DNA of 64,000 nucleotides from Dehalobacter sp. 12DCB1 (GTDB lineage Bacteria > Bacillota > Desulfitobacteriia > Desulfitobacteriales > Syntrophobotulaceae): positions 248,001 through 312,000 of the forward strand of contig NZ_POSF01000014.1 in NCBI RefSeq assembly GCF_004343605.1, given 5' to 3'. The position numbers and the translations under genes were made by a program. The first letter of the stretch is position 1. Each line of letters starts with the position of its first letter. The notes beneath the pieces are model-generated. The model searched no databases and was not told the origin of the DNA. It was given only the letters and a program-made list of their open reading frames with translations. Shown piece after piece: positions 17,601 to 23,943 of this stretch.

Positions 17601-18488
17601 ATTGCAGCTTGCAATCTCCTCGTCTGCTAATCGTAAGGTGATAAATTCTCGGGCTGGAGTTTGTATGAATTCACTTTCAAGGACGGGTTTCCGAAGGGTG
17701 TGAATCCAGAATCCTCTTTCCTGACCTTCGTCGTTGAAGTTTAGTGCATTGATAGCGCCGGCGTAATAAGTATTACGGCAGCTCTGTACCCATTGAGGCC
17801 GGTGAATATGGCCGAGTGCCACCAGGTCAAATCCAGCAGCATCCAGAACTTCCGGGAGAATAACAGGCTCGAACTGGGAGAAAAACTGCACCTGTCCGCT
17901 CTCGGTGTTGCATCCTGGCACAGTGTAATGCGCCAGCAGGATGGAAGGGTAACCAGGATTGCAGGCGGCTTTCAGGCTCAGGACAATCTTGCCAAGCTCC
18001 TCGGTAAAGACCTGGTTCTCTTCCTCTTTGGAGAGACCCGGAAACTTCGCCCGGAAGAATCCACGCTCAAACCCAGGCAGGGCGGCAACGTTGACAGGGC
18101 CGTTTTTGGTGACAATATGGGTAACATCCGGTTTATCTAGAATAGTAATGTCCGGATCAGAACCAAGAACCTCATATAACATTTGAAAATGCTCGTCGCC
18201 GTCATGATTCGGTGTACCGCGGAGAATCGCCACAGGCGCAACATCGGAAAGCTTACGGATAATATTGATCGCGTGATAGGTCTCGTTCAGTCCCCGGTCG
18301 GCCCACACCTTGGCAGCGTGAAAAATATCGCCGGAAACCACAATCAAATCGGGGTTCTCGCTCCGAGCCTTGTTAACCATGAAGCCGAGGCAGTTATAGA
18401 TGTCATTGCCTCGCAAATTGACGCCGTTTAATTCAGGACCAGGGTAATTGCCGATATGCCAATCGGAGGTATGAAGAATTTTCATCAC
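14613..18488 (-). CDS. SbcD-SbcC (Mre11-Rad50) single-chain fusion
   Basis: The 1291-residue protein joins two normally separate subunits. Residues 1-260 are the SbcD/Mre11 phosphoesterase: KILHTSDWHIG, VVSGDIFH, LRGTPNHDGD (variant GNHD), LLAHYT and ALGHIHRP. From about 405 comes SbcC/Rad50: Walker A INGKNGAGKSS, coiled coils from about 560 to 1150, a hinge with C-x7-C (GCIDQARATCRF) rather than the usual CxxC hook, the signature YLSKSGGERVKAALS and Walker B GMLFIDEPP. It should be an ATP-driven nuclease that opens DNA ends for recombination, working with the annealing protein upstream. Confidence 0.88.
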   Translation of the reverse strand: MMKILHTSDWHIGNYPGPELNGVNLRGNDIYNCLGFMVNKARSENPDLIVVSGDIFHAAKVWADRGLNETYHAINIIRKLSDVAPVAILRGTPNHDGDEHFQMLYEVLGSDPDITILDKPDVTHIVTKNGPVNVAALPGFERGFFRAKFPGLSKEEENQVFTEELGKIVLSLKAACNPGYPSILLAHYTVPGCNTESGQVQFFSQFEPVILPEVLDAAGFDLVALGHIHRPQWVQSCRNTYYAGAINALNFNDEGQERGFWIHTLRKPVLESEFIQTPAREFITLRLADEEIASCNFGDFNLVARNHWDFPPLEAPNAIQDKIVRVLYTCTDELNKAFNKALLEKRLYDDGAFWVQEITPEKITITVNRNELSEHNSPEDNLREYLMEKAVPDDKIAALIEAARPVIDEAAAGNITASLTGLFVPVEIEVRNYRNYAEETFNFNDITFCTINGKNGAGKSSLFMDAMLDCLFEEPREGDLTGWISNGEKARSGSIKFTFKIGGRIFRVTRTRTKSGSGTLNLSEYDKTAEDNWANRSEERMPLTQAKIIDILGMDSLTFRSCALIMQDQYGLFLQADKESRMAILGNILGLGVYGEMEAIARDKAAEVNKQIRQKNDELEKLSANLPDGDDIQLKISEANTAIEDKTTQIKMFTVEADALKLRLNSKLEAAARAFKLQNDVENLRMKKTATEGTRGEQVLILDNSNIILSQEQTILDGVAKYHGLLEKEKELLSSKALFDSKLTEYGKLQTELQSTQREINSLKTELDGLMSRRAPLAAKIALTAELEVLHDTYLAEKAMLSSLEGISNDYIRLSNEIATAEKTKSSMQSQYNTEYAQRIAEYKAIKEKAAILENSGCIDQARATCRFLADAQAAKAKIEPYKEDCHKWDEDQKAKLAEAQAQLDSLNQKRDALGYDPEAIKTKRQTVAELEAKSREYEALAGYQQQINLIDERVGAINLKLSELAETAINLTCAIKEASQELEGMTVAAEQYNALQAEIAGAKSWLDKEKLLPVAREKKAIAEARILELNVELSQIESDIVAKQQELETENQTAAGSETLKADLAIIEGNLSTLQTEIQSLSMEIGGLNKQLETMKTSQAEIVRIQALVKDLADSSALYEELKKAFSQDGVPHNIIRSIVPQIEATANNILGQMSGGKMSMEFVTEKVLKSNNKKEVVTLDIIINEAGGRLPYLSKSGGERVKAALSAILALAEIKSSRAGIQLGMLFIDEPPFLDASGIQAYCDALETIQSRYKGLKIMAITHDPTMKARFPQSIDIEKTDEGSKVIYS

Positions 18489-18868
18489 AGCGCCTCCTGC
18501 AACTGCATATTTTGCTGAATCATTGCTATAACGCTGTTAAAACTTCTGGTAAGTGTATTGATTTCTTGTTCTTTTAGACCGATAAGGGCAATCCCATTCT
18601 CAGTCATCTTTTTTCGCATGACGATGACGTCACCAATAATAGGATTTTCATAAATATCTGCCTGATATAAATAGCAAGCGACCGGATTAAACGATGATTC
18701 TTTTCCAATTCCTTTCTTTGCAGTAACCATGCAGAAAGAAGAAGGAAGACTTTCTGGATGTAAGATTTCAAGAGGTCCACCCATAGATTCTTTAACCGTT
18801 TGGTATAAGGGATCTTGAAGATCTATTTTCTTAATCTTGCAATCGGTAGTAATTTTCAAAGCAATCAT
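18485..18868 (-). CDS. DUF3846-like phage protein
   Basis: The 127-residue protein has GGPLEILHPESLPSSFCMVTAKKG, then FNPVACYLYQ and PIIGDVIVMRKK, which resemble the DUF3846 family of plasmid and phage proteins, unknown in function. It is linked by 4-base overlaps to both neighbours, the fused SbcDC gene and the annealing protein gene. Confidence 0.6.
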   Translation of the reverse strand: MIALKITTDCKIKKIDLQDPLYQTVKESMGGPLEILHPESLPSSFCMVTAKKGIGKESSFNPVACYLYQADIYENPIIGDVIVMRKKMTENGIALIGLKEQEINTLTRSFNSVIAMIQQNMQLQEAL

Positions 18869-20007
18869 TGGGCAGCACCCCCTTTATGCTGGCAGCTCAT
18901 GCATAGAGGCTTCCCGAAATTCTTAATGGCAAAGGTTGATACTTTATCGGTAATTTTGGCGCCGCATTTCTGGCACTGGTTCGGGTCGTTTTGGTCTATC
19001 GTTGCTGCATTCTGTTCCTCTTCGGGGTCAGATTCGGGATCAGAGAAGTCCTCGGCGCTGCCAAAGGGAGAATCATCCGGATCAAGTGCATCGGAGGCAA
19101 AAGCAGCGTTTGTTGAGAAATCCTCCGGGTTGAAATCTTCCCGGGCAGGTTGGTCGAGATAAGAGGGTGCCGCGGCCAAAGCTCTGGATCCGCCGAACAT
19201 ATTGGTTACCGAGGACATACCCTGCTCCAACATTGCCCGGCGTACTTCTGGGTTGTTATAGTCCGGGCTGAATGTCACGCGCGGAATGACGAAAGGCTTT
19301 TTCAGCTCTTCCAGGGTATAGGTGCCTTTCATGCCGATCAGCGCGCGGATCACACGCAGTATAGCTCCGGTCATGGCTTTCTCGGCAAAGGTTTTGCGCA
19401 GCAGGGTCATGTTGACCAGCACGGAACGGTCGATATATTTCTGCCGGTCCTCGTCAGCAATCTTAAAGGCTTTGCATTTCTTTCCCCATTTGTCTTCAGC
19501 GTCTACCCACTCACCTTTGAATAACTTAGCGGCCTCCTGAGCTGCTTTCTGCTCGGTAATACCTTGCAAGGCTTTGTCCATGAATTCAAGCCGGAAGCGA
19601 TCCTCTTCATCATCCAGATTGATAACTTTCTCGTCGCAGTGGGTTTTTCCGGTACCATCCGGCATGCGCATAGCGCCATAGGCTTTGGCCTTATAGCAGT
19701 TCTTGGTGATGAAGGTACCGAAAGTGTTGTTAGGATCGAATTGGATGCCGGCGGCGGCTGCCAGCTTCATGAGCAGCGGCTTGGCCGGGGAGAATACGTC
19801 GGAATAGATGTCCTTGCCGTTTGCAGTTCCGGTTTTGACGCTGCCGACCTTAAAAATATCGCCGGACTTCTCGGACACATCGGCTTTGACTTCCATGACG
19901 GTGAATTTATAAAAAGGGTTGATCTGCGCTTCGTTGCTGATCGGCATGAGCAGATTGACGTCTGCGCCGCTGAATTTGCTCTGAACTTCCATAAGGGTGT
20001 TTTGCAT
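18865..20007 (-). CDS. Putative RecT-like single-strand annealing protein with C-terminal zinc ribbon
   Basis: A 380-residue protein. Residues 1-270 have features of phage single-strand annealing proteins: a KFTVMEVKADV strand region, LMKLAAAAGIQF, DRSVLVNMTLLRKTFAEKAMTGAILRVIRALIG as the helical core and KPFVIPRVTFSPDY. A flexible acidic segment follows, then a zinc ribbon (CQKCGAKI ... CMSCQHKG). Membership of the RecT/Redbeta class is suggested by position beside a nuclease of the SbcCD kind and by general shape, not by a diagnostic motif. Good GGAGGG site before the ATG. Confidence 0.5.
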   Translation of the reverse strand: MQNTLMEVQSKFSGADVNLLMPISNEAQINPFYKFTVMEVKADVSEKSGDIFKVGSVKTGTANGKDIYSDVFSPAKPLLMKLAAAAGIQFDPNNTFGTFITKNCYKAKAYGAMRMPDGTGKTHCDEKVINLDDEEDRFRLEFMDKALQGITEQKAAQEAAKLFKGEWVDAEDKWGKKCKAFKIADEDRQKYIDRSVLVNMTLLRKTFAEKAMTGAILRVIRALIGMKGTYTLEELKKPFVIPRVTFSPDYNNPEVRRAMLEQGMSSVTNMFGGSRALAAAPSYLDQPAREDFNPEDFSTNAAFASDALDPDDSPFGSAEDFSDPESDPEEEQNAATIDQNDPNQCQKCGAKITDKVSTFAIKNFGKPLCMSCQHKGGAAQ

Positions 20008-20094
20008 TTATATCCCTCCAAAATCTTGATTTGTTAAAATTTTCATGTTAAAGTAGAGTCATAAATATTTATCAAACAACGGATTGCGTTTGCT

Positions 20095-20349
20095 TCACAG
20101 GGCGGCGCAATCTTTTTCTTTTGCCCGTCCGTAGAGGAGTAGGCATTCTGCTGAAAGTCTATATTGGCATACCGCCTCGGAAATTAAATGAACCAGGTAC
20201 CAGGGCTTGAGACGTTCCCCATTGGCGTCTCCTTCTCGCTTGATTATCCAGTCCAACTTCTGACGGGCCCGGCGTTCGGCTCGTTCCATTTCTTCGATCG
20301 AAATTTCGGAGCGCAGTTCCTCTTCCACAAGAACTTTTAAGTTACTCAA
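20095..20349 (-). CDS. Hypothetical basic phage protein (84 aa)
   Basis: The TTG at 20347-20349 follows AAGGAGA at good spacing and gives an 84-residue product beginning LSNLKVLVEEELRSEIS; the longer frame to 20403 lacks a site. It is rich in Glu/Arg helices (MERAERRARQKLDWII) and ends EKDCAAL. No family recognised. Confidence 0.5.
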   Translation of the reverse strand: MSNLKVLVEEELRSEISIEEMERAERRARQKLDWIIKREGDANGERLKPWYLVHLISEAVCQYRLSAECLLLYGRAKEKDCAAL

Positions 20350-20366
20350 TCTCGATTCTCCTTTCC

Positions 20367-20558
20367 TTAATTGTGGGTAGCGTTGAAATTTTCCATCGCC
20401 CACTTATTCCCGGTAGCATATACCTGGGCCCTCGTCCTGTCGTAAGGCGACAAGCGCCTAGGCTCCTGATTTACGGGCTGTAAGGTTTTACCCTCACAGT
20501 CGCACTTTTCACCAGGGTCGAGTGCGGATCCGCAGTTAGGGCAGATTCTGTACAGCAT
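20367..20558 (-). CDS. Small zinc-binding phage protein (63 aa)
   Basis: The protein starts MLYRICPNCGSALDPGEKCDCEGK, a CPNC plus CDC zinc-binding head, followed by a basic tail. It overlaps the membrane-protein gene upstream by 23 bases. Function unknown. Confidence 0.5.
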   Translation of the reverse strand: MLYRICPNCGSALDPGEKCDCEGKTLQPVNQEPRRLSPYDRTRAQVYATGNKWAMENFNATHN

Positions 20559-20817
20559 TTCTGGACCTCCTTCTCCATTTTTTAATCCTTATATCAAGCC
20601 ACCTGGTAACCGCCCAGAATGTCAGGGCGCCAGCGGACAGAATAAGCATCCACTCTCCGCCAACAGCGGAATATCCTCTCTCGGCGTATGCTGCTGGGAT
20701 AGCCCATAAAGAAATAAGCCAGGCCGCAAACAATGATATTCCTACTTTGACAAGGAATAGGACGGCCTTGGCAACGGCCTTTTTAATGGCTCGCTTTTTG
20801 ACGTGCAGTAAGGGCAT
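20536..20817 (-). CDS. Small membrane protein (93 aa)
   Basis: The ATG at 20815-20817 with an AAGGAAGG site is preferred. The sequence has a Lys/Arg-rich head, two probable membrane helices (AVLFLVKVGISLFAAWLISL and EWMLILSAGALTFWAVTRWL) and a basic tail (KKWRRRSR), so both ends are probably cytosolic. Function unknown; it could act in superinfection exclusion or lysis, but nothing shows that. Confidence 0.55.
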   Translation of the reverse strand: MPLLHVKKRAIKKAVAKAVLFLVKVGISLFAAWLISLWAIPAAYAERGYSAVGGEWMLILSAGALTFWAVTRWLDIRIKKWRRRSRNAVQNLP

Positions 20818-20894
20818 ATGTACCCTTCCTTTGGAATTTTGCTTAGTATGCTGATGTTCCACATTCGAAGGCATTTGACACATTTGGCTTTCAT
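20742..20894 (-). CDS. 50-residue zinc-ribbon protein, overlapping the membrane-protein gene
   Basis: The ATG at 20892-20894 opens MKAKCVKCLRMWNISILSKI and YICPYCTSKSE: two C-x2-C knuckles 18 residues apart, the shape of a rubredoxin-like zinc ribbon. It runs into the membrane-protein gene in another frame. A GGGGGAG site lies about 10 bases upstream. The paired knuckles argue that it is translated. Confidence 0.55.
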   Translation of the reverse strand: MKAKCVKCLRMWNISILSKIPKEGYICPYCTSKSEPLKRPLPRPSYSLSK

Positions 20895-20927
20895 GCATTG
20901 TTCGCTCCCCCTCTGGTTACTTTCCGG

Positions 20928-21131
20928 TCAGTTGGCCATCGCGACCGGCTCCGGAATATCTTCTGCATCGCAGTAGAACTTCTCACGGAAAAACTTCTTC
21001 GGCACCTTGCCGGCGACCGTGATATACCCCTTCTTTTTAAGCTCCTTATTCAGGTCCTGAATGATTTTGTAAGCCTTCGACCGGGAGACATCAAGCAGGG
21101 CCATCACATCGTTAACCGTATAAAATGCCAT
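20928..21131 (-). CDS. Small HTH protein (excisionase-like)
   Basis: A 67-residue protein: FYTVNDVMALLDVSRSKAYKIIQDLNKELKKKG, then YITVAGKVPKKFFREKFY. This is a small winged-helix/MerR-like fold of the excisionase type. A close relative at 40969-41166 lies next to the integrase of the second element, so both may direct excision or regulate early transcription. Confidence 0.7.
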   Translation of the reverse strand: MAFYTVNDVMALLDVSRSKAYKIIQDLNKELKKKGYITVAGKVPKKFFREKFYCDAEDIPEPVAMAN

Positions 21132-21143
21132 TTGTATTCCTCC

Positions 21144-21623
21144 TCACTTGATGTTTTTCTCAGCCCAAAGCCTAAGGGACTGGGCGTTCTTGGAGATAAG
21201 GTCGAGGGCTCCCAGAACCTGATCGAGCTGGGGCCGCTCCTTGTCCTCAATCACGCCGTCGGAGGCGATATCCAGCAGTGTGTCCTTGATAGTTGTCACC
21301 CGCTGAAAGGCCGACAGCACCTGCAGTGTTAACCGGTCCAGCTCCGCCAGCTCAATTTGCGGCACTGTGTGCCGGCCGAGCGGACACTGGCAAGAGCAGA
21401 AATGATTACCGAGCTCCGGGGCGTTGTAAGCGTCGGCCATCAGCATGACCTCTTCCGGATACGGATCAAGGCTACCGAGTTCAATGCGGGCGAGCCTGGT
21501 GCGGTCGATGCCGATGATCTCCGCAGCGCCTTCCCGGCTATTTAATTTGTCGTTGCACGCAGCGGCCTCGATTCGTGCGAGATAATACACGCTATCAGCA
21601 GCTTTTGTGGCTTTTCTTGGCAT
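21144..21623 (-). CDS. XRE-type phage regulator (159 aa)
   Basis: The ATG at 21621-21623 follows AGGTGA and gives MPRKATKAADSVYYLARIEA. Residues about 25-70 form an XRE-like helix-turn-helix (SREGAAEIIGIDRTRLARIELGSLDPYPEEVMLMADAY), then CSCQCPLGRHT and a long helical C-terminus. It is the first gene after the Cro-like gene in the early operon, and two 13-bp operators (21663-21705) lie upstream, so it is probably expressed under repressor control. Confidence 0.6.
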   Translation of the reverse strand: MPRKATKAADSVYYLARIEAAACNDKLNSREGAAEIIGIDRTRLARIELGSLDPYPEEVMLMADAYNAPELGNHFCSCQCPLGRHTVPQIELAELDRLTLQVLSAFQRVTTIKDTLLDIASDGVIEDKERPQLDQVLGALDLISKNAQSLRLWAEKNIK

Positions 21624-21662
21624 ATATTTCACCTACTTCTTGCCTTATAATGATTTCAAATC

Positions 21663-21675
21663 TTCCCGTTCGGAA
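21663..21675. promoter_or_regulatory. Phage operator copy 1
   Basis: TTCCCGTTCGGAA, a 13-bp imperfect copy of the dyad TTCCTATTAGGAA found six times around the lysogeny switch. It lies between the cro-like gene and the next early gene. Confidence 0.6.
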
Positions 21676-21692
21676 AGTTTAATCTATTAAAA

Positions 21693-21705
21693 TTCCTATT
21701 AGGAA
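21693..21705. promoter_or_regulatory. Phage operator copy 2 (perfect dyad)
   Basis: TTCCTATTAGGAA is a perfect 6+1+6 dyad, 30 bp from copy 1, and overlaps the stop codon of the cro-like gene. It presumably lets a repressor control the downstream early operon. Confidence 0.65.
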
Positions 21706-21902
21706 GATTTTTCGGCACAAAAAAGCTCATCCATCGTTTTACCAAGAAATCTCGCGAGCTTTTCACCTTCGCGAACTGTCGTCGGAACTGCTTCCGTCTC
21801 TTTTTTGTAGTAAGCCGCTTCTGTTTTGAGTTCAAGCAGATCAGCGAGTTTCCTGGCAGGAACTTTTTTATCAAGCCGGGCATTTCGGAGACCGATAAGC
21901 AC
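21699..21902 (-). CDS. Cro-like repressor
   Basis: The 67-residue protein (MLIGLRNARLDKKVPARKLADLLELKTEAAYYKKE, PTTVREGEKLARFLGKTMDELF) is a minimal XRE helix-turn-helix, like Cro. It is divergent from the CI-like gene at 22060 across a region with four operator dyads. It should repress lysogeny and its own promoter. A longer frame in another register (21656-21907) is a shadow. Confidence 0.78.
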   Translation of the reverse strand: MLIGLRNARLDKKVPARKLADLLELKTEAAYYKKETEAVPTTVREGEKLARFLGKTMDELFCAEKSS

Positions 21903-21927
21903 TTCAATATCCCTCCCTTATTGGTAT

Positions 21928-22034
21928 ATCTTAGTAGGATAATTTAATTATACTTTCCTATTTGGAAAGTTGTCAACCGTTTTACATAAGAAATTTTCCA
22001 GTTAGGAAGAATATTTTATTTTTCCTATTAGGAT
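21928..22034. promoter_or_regulatory. Divergent lysogeny switch with four operator dyads
   Basis: Between the Cro-like and CI-like genes lie ATCTTAGTAGGAT (21928-21940), TTCCTATTTGGAA (21955-21967), TTCCAGTTAGGAA (21996-22008) and TTCCTATTAGGAT (22022-22034). All fit the same 13-bp dyad, with starts 27, 41 and 26 bp apart. They are the likely binding sites for the CI-like and Cro-like repressors. Confidence 0.78.
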
Positions 22035-22059
22035 AATTTATAATTGCCTTAAAAGGGCG

Positions 22060-22491
22060 GTGGTAAATATTAATAGGATTAAAGAACTCCGCGAGGAGAT
22101 GGGATGGACCCAGGCCGAGCTGGGCGACCGGCTGAACGTCAATGGTCCGGCGGTCTCAAAATACGAAAGCGGCCGGACGCCGCTAACCGATGAAACCATT
22201 GTAAAACTGAGCGAAATATTCGACGAATCAGCAGACTATATTCTTGGCATCAGTAAAGTAAGGAAAGAGAAGAAGTATAAAATGACCCTTAATTCTAAGG
22301 ACATGGAGAAAATAAAAGAAGAGTCTAAGCGGATCAAAAGCCTGATGATGACTTCTTTAGGGATGGCGTTTGACGGGGAAATCAGTGACAACGAGACATT
22401 GGTGAAGGTGATGGCCGCACTCGAAGAGGGTATGATTCTCGCTAAAGAAGAGGCGAAAGAAAAATATACCCCGAAAAAATTTAAGAAGTAG
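22060..22491 (+). CDS. CI-like repressor (XRE family)
   Basis: The 143-residue protein opens with a classic XRE helix-turn-helix (NRIKELREEMGWTQAELGDRL, VSKYESGRTPL) followed by a helical C-terminal domain rich in Lys/Glu, without a LexA-type self-cleavage domain. It heads the lysogeny module and should bind the 13-bp dyads. The following ImmA/IrrE gene suggests that it is inactivated by proteolysis, as ImmR by ImmA in ICEBs1. The start codon is uncertain; GTG at 22060 is a plausible choice. Confidence 0.82.
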   Translation: MVNINRIKELREEMGWTQAELGDRLNVNGPAVSKYESGRTPLTDETIVKLSEIFDESADYILGISKVRKEKKYKMTLNSKDMEKIKEESKRIKSLMMTSLGMAFDGEISDNETLVKVMAALEEGMILAKEEAKEKYTPKKFKK

Positions 22492-22504
22492 CGGGCGCCA
22501 GTAT

Positions 22505-22936
22505 ATGGACGTAAAAAGAGTCGTAGCAAGACTTGTCCGGAAACATGAAACAAATGACCCTTTTGCGCTTTGCAGAATATTAGATATCTCAATCCGATAC
22601 AGTGATTTGGGAAGTATACGCGGCATTTATCAATATAAATTTAGAAAGCGCTTAATTCATATTAATATCAATCTTCCGGATGTCATTAAACGTCAGGTAT
22701 GCGCGCATGAACTTGGACATGCAATCCTTCACCGAAAAACCAATGCCGTCTTTCTGGATTCCCACACCTACCTTTTAACTGATCGAATAGAGACTGAGGC
22801 CAATCGGTTTGCTGCTGAATTACTAATTGCTGATAATGCTTTGGAACCGGAACTGCTGGAAGGATATGTTTTGAGCCAAATAGCTGCAACCTTGGAAGTG
22901 TCCGAACAATTGCTGGAATATAAGATAAAATACTGA
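22505..22936 (+). CDS. ImmA/IrrE-family metalloprotease
   Basis: The 143-residue protein carries VCAHELGHAILH, the zinc HExxH motif, with a downstream EANRFAAELLI third-ligand segment, as in ImmA/IrrE proteases. In this family the protease cleaves the adjacent repressor after a signal and induces the element. It lies 14 bases after the repressor stop. Confidence 0.85.
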   Translation: MDVKRVVARLVRKHETNDPFALCRILDISIRYSDLGSIRGIYQYKFRKRLIHININLPDVIKRQVCAHELGHAILHRKTNAVFLDSHTYLLTDRIETEANRFAAELLIADNALEPELLEGYVLSQIAATLEVSEQLLEYKIKY

Positions 22937-22952
22937 CCGGGGAGGAATGCTG

Positions 22953-23324
22953 ATGAAAACGAGATGGTTTACAGCTTTGGTAGTTGTGATTTTCACTTTT
23001 ATGGCCTTAGCCGGCTGCACTAAGGAAGCTAAGCATGCATCTGACCCTGCCGCTGCGCCGACGCCTGACTACAGCATCCCATATGAAGTCATAAACGACC
23101 AGGACTACGGTACAGATCTGAAAAACCATTCGTTCCGGGTCATGGCGGCCGCTGACGCCTCCGACAACCAGCTCCTGTGGGTGTTCAACAAGTTGGACAA
23201 TAACAAATGGCGTGATGTTATTGTTTGGTTCTACAAAGACAAGGCCACCGTTAACGCCGGTGATCCCTACAACATCGCCATGATCAAGAGAACCGGTGAC
23301 GGGGTCCCGGAAATAACGAAATGA
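22953..23324 (+). CDS. Lipoprotein of the lysogeny module
   Basis: Signal peptide with a lipobox (FMALAGC) in the first 24 residues, then a Pro/Ala linker (PAAAPTPDYS) and a compact domain (YGTDLKNHSFRVMAAADASD, WRDVIVWFYKDK). The ATG at 22953 lies 6 bases after GGAGGA. Expression from the lysogen makes superinfection exclusion or host-surface alteration possible, but no homologue is recognised. Confidence 0.6.
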   Translation: MKTRWFTALVVVIFTFMALAGCTKEAKHASDPAAAPTPDYSIPYEVINDQDYGTDLKNHSFRVMAAADASDNQLLWVFNKLDNNKWRDVIVWFYKDKATVNAGDPYNIAMIKRTGDGVPEITK

Positions 23325-23893
23325 TCGGGAACCTCGCGGCGCAAATCTCACAATTTAAAGACCCATTTCTTGGGCTCAGGCTCCTGCTCTCCTATCCCCT
23401 GTGTAATTGGGTAGCCGAGTTTTTCCTCCGGAGCCGGGAATACGAGAAGGGCCTGGAGTTTATAGGTTTTGCCCAAAGTGTCATAGAGCATAATTCCGGC
23501 TTGATACCGGAGCTGGAATCCGAAATCTACGACCGAAAGCTAATCACTATGAACCTGGTCCTGCTGGACTATTTAAACCGCTGGAATTCCTATATTGAAT
23601 ATTTCGACCAGGCGCTCGCCTCGAAACCCTATACCATTCAATATAAAAAGGAAAACCAGCCGGCCGTGAAGGAAAAATATATAGTCGCGGAGGATAGTCG
23701 ATTCGTCCAGGTTCATTTTCTTTATCCGCTGAACGAGCGATATAACATCACTTGCAGGAAGCTGGCCCGGCAGAACGCCGGCAAGAGTGTTGAGTATTTA
23801 AAGCGCCACAGCCGCGCCATGCTCCCTGAGGTTGAGGTAAATAGACGATATACGGAAATCATTGACAAGCTGAATTGGCTGCTAAATAACTAA
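23321..23893 (+). CDS. Hypothetical protein of the lysogeny module (190 aa)
   Basis: A 190-residue soluble protein of helical, tetratricopeptide-like look (YEKGLEFIGFAQSVIEHNSG; RWNSYIEYFDQALAS). It overlaps the lipoprotein stop by 4 bases and is followed by a rho-independent terminator. No family recognised; accessory or exclusion roles are possible. Confidence 0.5.
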   Translation: MIGNLAAQISQFKDPFLGLRLLLSYPLCNWVAEFFLRSREYEKGLEFIGFAQSVIEHNSGLIPELESEIYDRKLITMNLVLLDYLNRWNSYIEYFDQALASKPYTIQYKKENQPAVKEKYIVAEDSRFVQVHFLYPLNERYNITCRKLARQNAGKSVEYLKRHSRAMLPEVEVNRRYTEIIDKLNWLLNN

Positions 23894-23926
23894 GGCCCCA
23901 CCCCTTCGGGGGCAGGGCTATTTTAT
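23894..23926 (+). terminator. Rho-independent terminator of the lysogeny module
   Basis: GCCCCACCCC-TTC-GGGGGCAGGGC forms a GC-rich hairpin immediately after the stop codon, followed by TATTTTAT. It separates the repressor/lipoprotein operon from the integrase gene. Confidence 0.75.
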
Positions 23927-23943
23927 TAAAGGAGGTGGATCCT

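Noticed and set aside
21656-21907. An 83-codon minus-strand frame over the cro-like gene
   Set aside because: It is basic and of low complexity, in the wrong register; the 67-residue frame has the HTH pattern.
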